This document shows, in pieces, positions 57,503-64,000 of a stretch of 64,000 nt of DNA. How positions within the stretch are numbered: position 1 is the first letter of the stretch; every line of letters starts with the position of its first letter. The DNA is from Picochlorum sp. 'celeri' (Eukaryota > Chlorophyta > Trebouxiophyceae), in NCBI GenBank assembly GCA_010909725.1, contig JAACMV010000011.1, positions 744,001-808,000 of the forward strand, written 5' to 3'. The notes below the pieces were generated by a model. That model made no database searches. It had not been told where the DNA came from and saw only the letters and a list, made by a program, of their open reading frames with translations. Made by a program: the position numbers and the translations under genes.

Positions 57503-58940
57503 GTGAAGAAATTGATAAGCACGTACTGAATAAGTACGAAATACAGAAGAAATTGGGGAAAGGGGTGCGTTTGTGGATGAATACAGCCTGAATCCAAAGA
57601 TGCGATCGTGAAAAGGTGTTTCAGCTGCTGTATCGCAACATGCTCATCATTGTGCTCTGCTGCAGGCGTATGGGATCGTTTGGAAAGCAATTGATAAAAA
57701 GAATGGTCAGACTGTGGCGCTGAAGAAGATCTTTGACGCATTTCAGAATGCTACAGATGCTCAGGTATTTTTCTTTGTCTCAAGTGTGTGTTCGTGACTG
57801 TGGCGTCATCGTATCATTCTTCCCCTCTGTTATGCAGAGAACATTCCGAGAGATCATGTTTCTTCAGGAGTTGAATAATCACGACAATATCATCAAGTAG
57901 GTGGTTGTGGAGAACCCTTGGTGTCCCGAGTACAGGAGCTGATGTGTGTGCTTGTCTTGTGCAGGTTGTTAAATGTTTTGAAAGCTGAAAATGACAGAGA
58001 TATTTATCTTGTATTCGAATTCATGGAAACAGATTTGCATGCTGTGATTCGCGCTCGTATCTTACAAGAGATTCATAAACAGTACATCATGTACCAGATA
58101 TTTAGATCTCTCAAATACATGCATTCTGCACAATTGTTGCATCGTGATATCAAGGTGCGTTTGTGGTTGTGTGGTAACGTGTGTTTACTAGCAACTTATG
58201 TGATGTTGTGCCTGCAGCCTAGCAATGTCCTTTTAAATAGTGAATGCAACGTGAAGATGGCTGATTTTGGTCTTGCGAGATCAATTGCTCAACTGCATAC
58301 TGAGGAAAATAATACTGCATTAACTGACTATGTTGCGACGAGATGGTACAGAGCGCCGGAGATTCTCCTGTCGTCTGCACGGTATACATTTGGTGTGGAC
58401 ATGTGGGCCTGTGGTTGTATTCTGGGAGAACTCATCGTGGGAAAGCCAATCTTCCCCGGCTCTTCAACAATGAATCAATTGGAAAGAATTTTGGACATAA
58501 CAGGAAGGCCGTCCGCCGAAGACGTAGAAGCTATTCAGTCGCCTTTTGCTGCGACCATGCTTGAGACGATGAGAGCGCCAGAAATACCACGATTGGAGGC
58601 CAAATTTCCTACAGCGACACCAGAGGCTCTAGACTTGCTAAGTAAATTGATGCATTTCAATCCAGATAAAAGAATAAGTGCAGAAGAGGCTCTCAAGCAT
58701 CCATACTGTGCCCAGTTCTACAACCCAGATGACGAGCCTGTAGCTGGAAAGACAATTACCATTCCAATTGATGATAATACAAAGTATAGTATATCACAGT
58801 ACCGTGAACGCTTGTATTTGGAAATCGTGAAGAAGAAGAAGGAAATTAGAAGGAGAATGAAAATGAGGGAGGCAGCAAAGCTGGAAAAGTCAAAATCCAG
58901 CAAGAGTTCAAAACAGTCAGGAAAAGAATTGCAGCAATAA
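57499..58940 (+). CDS. MAPK15: MAPK15 / ERK7-8 family protein kinase with TDY activation loop
   Basis: Atypical MAP kinase; relatives act at basal bodies and cilia and in autophagy. Exons 57499-57564, 57666-57764, 57838-57896, 57965-58154 and 58218-58940 give 378 aa. Glycine loop [32 protein letters not shown] (the MAPK15 signature), catalytic [22 protein letters not shown], activation loop [19 protein letters not shown] and [18 protein letters not shown] are all present. MAPK15 normally has TEY; here it is TDY (58323-58331). The C-terminal extension is short and Lys/Ser-rich ([17 protein letters not shown]). The stop is 23 nt from the convergent TBCA stop. Confidence 0.93.
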
Positions 58941-58963
58941 TATATACTAGTACATGCCATGTA

Positions 58964-59423
58964 TTATTGGATTGATGTTGCGTTTTCCAGGATCTCAGTA
59001 GCAGCTTGAAATTCGTCCGTCTTTTCCAAGCTTTGATTTTCTTCCTGCAGACATGAAGAAACGTACAGTGCAGGCCAGACATGGAGGTGAGACAAATCAT
59101 GTACGCACCAAGCAACTTGTTAGATCTTTGATAGCGACTTTCAGCCTCTGCTCCGTGTCAGGGACCATGGCACTAGATTCATTCATTATACTCTCCTGTA
59201 AGCACATGGCAGATCAATTCGTCATGGAAAGCGTTGTGGTTATAGTAAGACAACCCACAGCACCTACCGCATATTTGATGTCATAGGGATCTGCCCCGGA
59301 CTCTTTCATTTTCTGCACTTTTTCTTTTTCTTTTTTCTCCTCTTCCCTGTACATGTTGAGCTCTTTGGCCAATCGGCGAACAATGCCAGTCTTGATAGTA
59401 ATCGACCGCAACTGTTCCGACAT
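58964..59423 (-). CDS. TBCA: Tubulin-specific chaperone A (TBCA)
   Basis: Binds beta-tubulin folding intermediates. Exons 59423-59268, 59195-59109 and 59044-58964 give 107 aa (human 108). The three-helix bundle has IKTGIVRRLAKELNMYREEE, GADPYDIKYAESIMNESSAM, VPDTEQRLKVAIKDLTSCL and a last helix TDEFQAATEILENA. All three exons are short, and the last two are recognisable only after splicing the 72- and 64-nt introns. Confidence 0.93.
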
Positions 59424-59722
59424 TATCACCGACGATACACAAGAGATCCTATCGATATGTGAATATATTCCAATAAAACAGAAAAAATGCCACTAACTCA
59501 TCGAATCTCCAGCACTTGACGTGGTTCATTCATTTGGGGTCCACCAAGAGTGTGTGTTTGAAATTGCCTCTTGTTGACCATCATGGCTTGGTCATTGTAT
59601 GGAACAGATTGATCAGTTGCTTCACATAGATGCGAGCGCACGTTGTGATTAATTACTACGTAACGGTTGTTTTCAATTCCCAAAATGGTGCTGTGCATGG
59701 CAGTAACAAAATATCAACAGGG

Positions 59723-62603
59723 TCACATATTCAAATCTTTCATGTAGCTATCAGGCATGCAGATGACATCTTTATCTGTTGCCTCTACACTCTTCAGGAG
59801 TATGCATGACCAAGGAAGCATGGGATATGTATTCTGAAGGGTCCACATTTCCTGAGCAGCCTGTGCAGCTTGAACTGCCTCTTCTGAAAGGCGTTCATCT
59901 GCAATAAGAATATCAAAAGGTGCCACCTTTCCAGTGTCAACTAAAGGAAGCCACTTCCTTCCGTGCATCTGTGGCAACTGCACCATCTCAGATTCATGCG
60001 AGGTATTAAATGCAATGTAGATATCTGCGTGTTCATCGTGGCCTTTTACGGTGAGAGCAAGGAATCGCGATGTCTCGCTCCAGTCTGGGTTTCCAGGCTC
60101 TACTCCATGCCACTCAACATCTGCATCGGATACATACTGCTGCCTTCGGAGCATTTTGAATTCTTTCCTCAAAGATATCATTGATCGGGTGAATCGAAGC
60201 ATTCCATTCGTGTCTGCTTTCGCAAGACACCAGTCAATGTAATTCAATGGCGAATCATGGCAGTATGTGTTGTTGTTTCCATTCTTTGAATGCCCATACT
60301 CGTCTCCCATAAGGATCATTGGCACTCCGTTTGATACAAGAAGGGCGGTCATGAAATTGCGCATCTGTCGTGAGCGCAAAAACTGCACAGAGATGTCCTC
60401 AGTGACTCCCTCTTCACCACAATTCCAACTCAAGTTGTGACTCTCCCCATCTCTATTGTCCTCTCCATTCTGTTCATTGTGCTTTTCATTATACGACACA
60501 AGATCAGCAAGAGTAAATCCATCATGCGCCGTCACAAAGTTGATGGAAGCCCCTGGTCCACGGCCAGATTTCCAACGACGACCGCCATTGTTGCCCCACC
60601 AGTCATGCTCACCTGGTTCATTGACATAGATATTCGGCGATCCACACAAAGATGCTGCGAACGCTCCAGTCCAATTTCCATCAGTCCCTTTAATGAATTG
60701 CCGCGTAGCGTCACGGAAATGCCCATTCCATTCTGACCATCTACCCCCATAGTGAGGAAATGCTCCAACCTGGTTGAGACCATCACAATCCCATGCTTCT
60801 GCAATCAATTTGGTTCTAGATAAGACTGGATCGGAGGAAATCGATGCTATGAGAGGGGGGTCTGAAAGTGGTGTCCCAGTTGGAGCTCCAGCTCCGTCTG
60901 GAATAATCCCTCCAACAGGACCTTCATCAGATTCAACATCTGATGTCTCAGACCACTCGCCTGACATATCTGAGGGGAAATATTTCTTCATTGCTTCTTC
61001 CATGATTTGATCATCACTTTCATTGGGTGCTGTGTGCCACAAAGAATGGGCTCTCGTCATGATGGAAGCAAGGTCAAACCTGAATCCATCGACGTGCATT
61101 TCCTCAACCCAATACCTGAGACAATCCACGATGAATTTCCGAACTACAGGATGATTGCAATTGAATGTATTTCCACAGCCTGAATAGTTATAATACTCCC
61201 CTTTTGGAGCCAACATGTAATACACTCTATTATCAATGCCTCGAAAAGAAATGGTTGGTCCATGCTCATTCCCCTCTGCAGTGTGGTTAAACACAACATC
61301 TAAAATGACCTCAATACCTCTTTTGTGACTCTCCTTGACAAAATTCTTGAATTCATTGATTACTTGTCTAGATGCTTCAGCAGCATTGGCAGTATCACAT
61401 TTCATGGCACTGCTATACCGTGCCATTGGGGCAAAGAACCCAACAGTGCTGTATCCCCAAAAGTTGTATCGATTCATAGAGCCGTCCTCCAATCCCACTT
61501 GGTAGTACTCCAACTCATTAAACTCATAAACCGGCAGAAGTTCTATCGCATTGATTCCAAGGTATTTTAAATAATCTAACTTTTCTACCAATCCAGCATA
61601 GGTGCCAGGGCTCTCCACCCCTGAACTCTCATCTGCTGTAAACCCTCTCACATGAGCTTCATAGATGATCAAATCCTCTATTGGGATATCAAGTGGTTTA
61701 TCTCCCTCCCAATCAAATTCATCATCTGGGCCTGGAACTAATCCTGCCGCTTGTGGCCATGTGCGAGCCGTCTGATCCAGCTCCTCCTGTGAACCCGCAA
61801 GTTGTCCAAATTCTCTCCTCCCGTTGAAGATACTCTTGGCATAGGGATCCACAACGATGCTATCCTGCACACGCAGTTTCACGAACATTACATGGACATC
61901 CAATACAAATTTACTCTCATTACAACGTACAGGTGAGAATTCCAATCCAGCTCGAAAGAAACTCCCATCGTTCTGAGGGCCTCCAATCCTGTATCCGTAC
62001 AAGAAGGATGCCTCCAAGTCCTGAAAGGCAACATGCCATACATCCCCGGTCCTGTGCACCGCTTCATCCAATGTAATTTCGTATGACACCTTTCCATTAA
62101 TTATGTCCTCCTCGGTATAAAGACACAAACTCACAGAAGTTGCATTCGAAGAAAAAAGAGCAAAGTTCACCACATTCTACAGACAACCATAATCATGCCC
62201 ACTCTGAGATGATTCACACATTCGTATCACGATACCCTCAATTGACAACGCACCGTATCTCCTTCATACGTAGCCCCCATTGGTTCAGGACATCCAGGAA
62301 GAATAAGGGCGTATGGATCACCCTTTTCTCTTCTCTTCTTTGTTGATTCGAGGCCAGCAGCACTTGCTGACTCCACTGCTGAAGCAGCAGCTCGTTGCGC
62401 TGGGTGAACATCGCGCCCCCTGCATACATATGCGATCATTCAATTTCGATACATTTGATAGGCACTATGAGACAGTATATTGCGACAGACCTGCGCCTGA
62501 TCGCTGTCCTGAGTCCGACGTTGTCCCGAGTCCAACAGTGTCGACAAATGGAATCTTTCCTCGAAAAGGGCAATGTGCTGCAAACAAGCCCTCGGGAACT
62601 CAT
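59723..62603 (-). CDS. Isoamylase-type starch debranching enzyme
   Basis: GH13 enzyme hydrolysing alpha-1,6 branches in starch. Exons 62603-62491, 62419-62254, 62176-61931 and 61864-59723 give 888 aa. The ~60-residue N-terminus (MSSRGLVCSTLPFSRKDS) looks like a plastid transit peptide. A CBM48-type module (VNFALFSSNATSVSLCLY, FLYGYRIGG) precedes the barrel with the four GH13 regions: DVVFNHTAEG, GFRFDLASIM (nucleophile Asp), LIAEAWDCDG (acid Glu) and VTAHDGFTLADLV. Isoamylase or GlgX-like; ISA3-like is my guess. An insertion of ~60 residues with Pro/Gly/Ser sits between regions II and III. All introns are at the 5' end. Confidence 0.93.
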
Positions 62604-62961
62604 TTTCTATGCTAAAATTGCACAGGAGACTTCTCAATACAGTAAAAGTGTGTTTCCGTGAGAGAAAAACACGCTCAATCAACGATAGCCTAGGTCTTTC
62701 CCTATTCAATACATTCTCTGGGTAGATTGGACAATGTGCTATATGAAGATGGAAAAATATCAAGGATGAGACAGTTTCTTTGCCCGATGCCTTTCAATTG
62801 AACGTATCTAGATGCTCTCAAGATTCGAAACCAGTGTCTTCTTCAGATCATCGAAGCCAAGGATTTGCCCCGGCTGGCATGGTCAATTGATCAATGCGGA
62901 TGCTTCATAGGCAATATGATTACGACAATTTACCAATTTAACAATCTGACAGGGTCTCAAG
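62604..62961. other. Divergent intergenic region isoamylase / FN3K-like
   Basis: A 358-bp shared upstream interval. It contains GGCTGGCATGG near 62872 and several short direct repeats. No gene or RNA was recognised. Confidence 0.4.
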
Positions 62962-64000
62962 ATGCTAAGTGCGCACCAGGGCGGGAATGTTGTCCACTCT
63001 GCTGAACCTTGTCAATCGAACTTTGTAAAAAGAGGTCAGACACGCTCGGTTAAAAGGATGAATAAAGGCGTTGTGAGGGCTAAATCTAGGTACGGTTCTG
63101 GCCCAGTGTCCTGCCATGCTTGGTGTGTTTGATACAAAGGTTAGATGGCTCACTGAGAAGGCCAGTCAGTGATATCTATCATATATTGCAGTGATATTGA
63201 TGAGGAGATTCATCGCGTTATAGAGAGCGATCTTGGTTTTGGTTCTGTTGAGAAGATGACATTCTTTGGGGGAAGTAGTTGGAGTTCTTGTTACTTGTGT
63301 GAAACTTCTCAAGGGAAAAAGGTCTTTGCAAAGACTGCTCGTGGAAGAAAATCTGAGGACATGTTTCTTGGTGAATACCTGGGCCTCAAGGCCATGTTCG
63401 GTGAGGATGATTATATTTTCTGTAGTGTATCATGGTGTGGATGACGATAGGATATGGTTCGATACGTATGTGCAGATACAGGGGCACTTCGAATTCCCAA
63501 TGTCTATCAGTGTGGGGATGCTGGGACGGGGTCATTCATCTTGATGGAATACCTCAAACTGAATGGTGGATCATCACAAGCTCTTTTAGGAGAATGTCTA
63601 GCGAGAATGCATCTATCAACACCATCGCATCCTAAAGCACAGGATGGATTCTTTGGTTTCGATGTTGACAACACCATTGGTGGGACCCCACAGCCAAATC
63701 CATGGACTGATACCTGGGTCACATTCTTCAAAGTCCACAGACTGCAACATCAGCTCAGGCTCGCAGGCGACAAAAATCTTTCAGTCCTAGGGGAGAAGCT
63801 GTGCAATAACCTCGAGGTGTTCTTCCCTGCAGATATGGAGATCAAACCATGCACCTTGCATGGTGACTTGTGGAGTGGTAATATAGCAAGCGTGGAAGGA
63901 AAGCCATGTCTCATCGATCCAGCAGCGTATTACGGTCACTCTGAAGCAGAATTCGGTATGAGCTGGTGTGCTGGATTTGGAAAAGAATTTTACGATGCAT
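62962..64000 (+). CDS. Fructosamine-3-kinase-like protein (3' truncated by window)
   Basis: Protein deglycating kinase of the FN3K/ketosamine-3-kinase family. Exons 62962-63089, 63192-63400 and 63476 to the window end are in frame; introns are 102 and 75 nt. The first ~42 residues (MLSAHQGGNVVHSAEP, rich in Arg/Lys/Ser with few acids) resemble a plastid transit peptide. The kinase has GGSSWSSCYLCETSQGKKVF (ATP loop and Lys), ALRIPNVYQCGDAG, GSFILMEYLKL, LARMHLSTPS, FGFDVDNTIGGTPQPNPW and the catalytic CTLHGDLWSGNI followed by LIDPAAYYGH. The C-terminus lies beyond the window. Confidence 0.9.

Noticed and set aside
59498..59698. 66-codon minus-strand ORF between TBCA and isoamylase
   Set aside because: It lies in the TBCA leader/isoamylase 3' region, has no recognisable motif and cannot be spliced to either gene in frame.

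Overview
This is a nuclear chromosome segment from a unicellular photosynthetic eukaryote, most likely a green alga. About 36 protein genes fill 64 kb (one per ~1.8 kb). They carry roughly 100 short GT-AG introns, nearly all 56-120 nt, usually with GTACG/GTATG/GTGCG donors. Several proteins are organelle-targeted or of cyanobacterial/plastid descent: GatB, histidinol dehydrogenase, plastid-type dihydrolipoamide dehydrogenase, RsmI, an isoamylase, an NFACT/RqcH-like protein, an ABCB half-transporter with a long N-terminal leader and a fructosamine-kinase-like protein. TGTAA, the usual green-algal polyadenylation signal, lies just downstream of many stop codons, and one gene resembles the land-plant plastid transcription factor pTAC3 (PPR plus SAP). 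The green assignment is inference; no rRNA, tRNA, transposon or CRISPR was recognised.

Layout. 0-15 kb: 3' part of GatB, TRAPPC8, CstF-64, an ISD11/LYRM4 LYR protein, GPI mannosyltransferase PIG-B, an unknown protein, DNA polymerase alpha subunit B, RPB10 (72 aa) and histidinol dehydrogenase. 15-31 kb: ALG6, RBM25, LSM12, the pTAC3-like protein, FACT subunit SPT16, AP-1 mu, an unknown protein and a Bet1-like SNARE. 31-42 kb: UBL5/Hub1, an unknown four-helix membrane protein, mitochondrial PDH E1-beta, a HIRIP3-like histone chaperone, the NFACT protein, plastid-type LPD, a small unknown protein and TIM50. 42-64 kb: RsmI, SMU1, the ABCB transporter, KRR1, a 1780-aa TPR/Mlp nucleoporin, ribosome recycling factor, peroxisomal acyl-CoA oxidase ending in SKL, MAPK15/ERK7-8 kinase, tubulin cofactor A, isoamylase and the 5' part of a fructosamine-kinase-like gene.

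Architecture. Most genes alternate in strand. Twelve convergent pairs have stop codons only 6-104 nt apart, so their 3' UTRs must abut or overlap, and two of these gaps hold palindromes that supply TGTAA on both strands. Three same-strand pairs are 41-63 nt apart. Divergent intergenic regions are 150-430 bp and some contain perfect 16-18 bp palindromes. Gene models below come from manual splicing by frame continuity and splice-site consensus; every complete model was checked to have a length divisible by three. The genes are mainly housekeeping (RNA processing, secretion and glycosylation, organelle biogenesis, chromatin) with no shared pathway cluster. The least explained parts are four proteins I could not place in a family and the symmetric regulatory sites.
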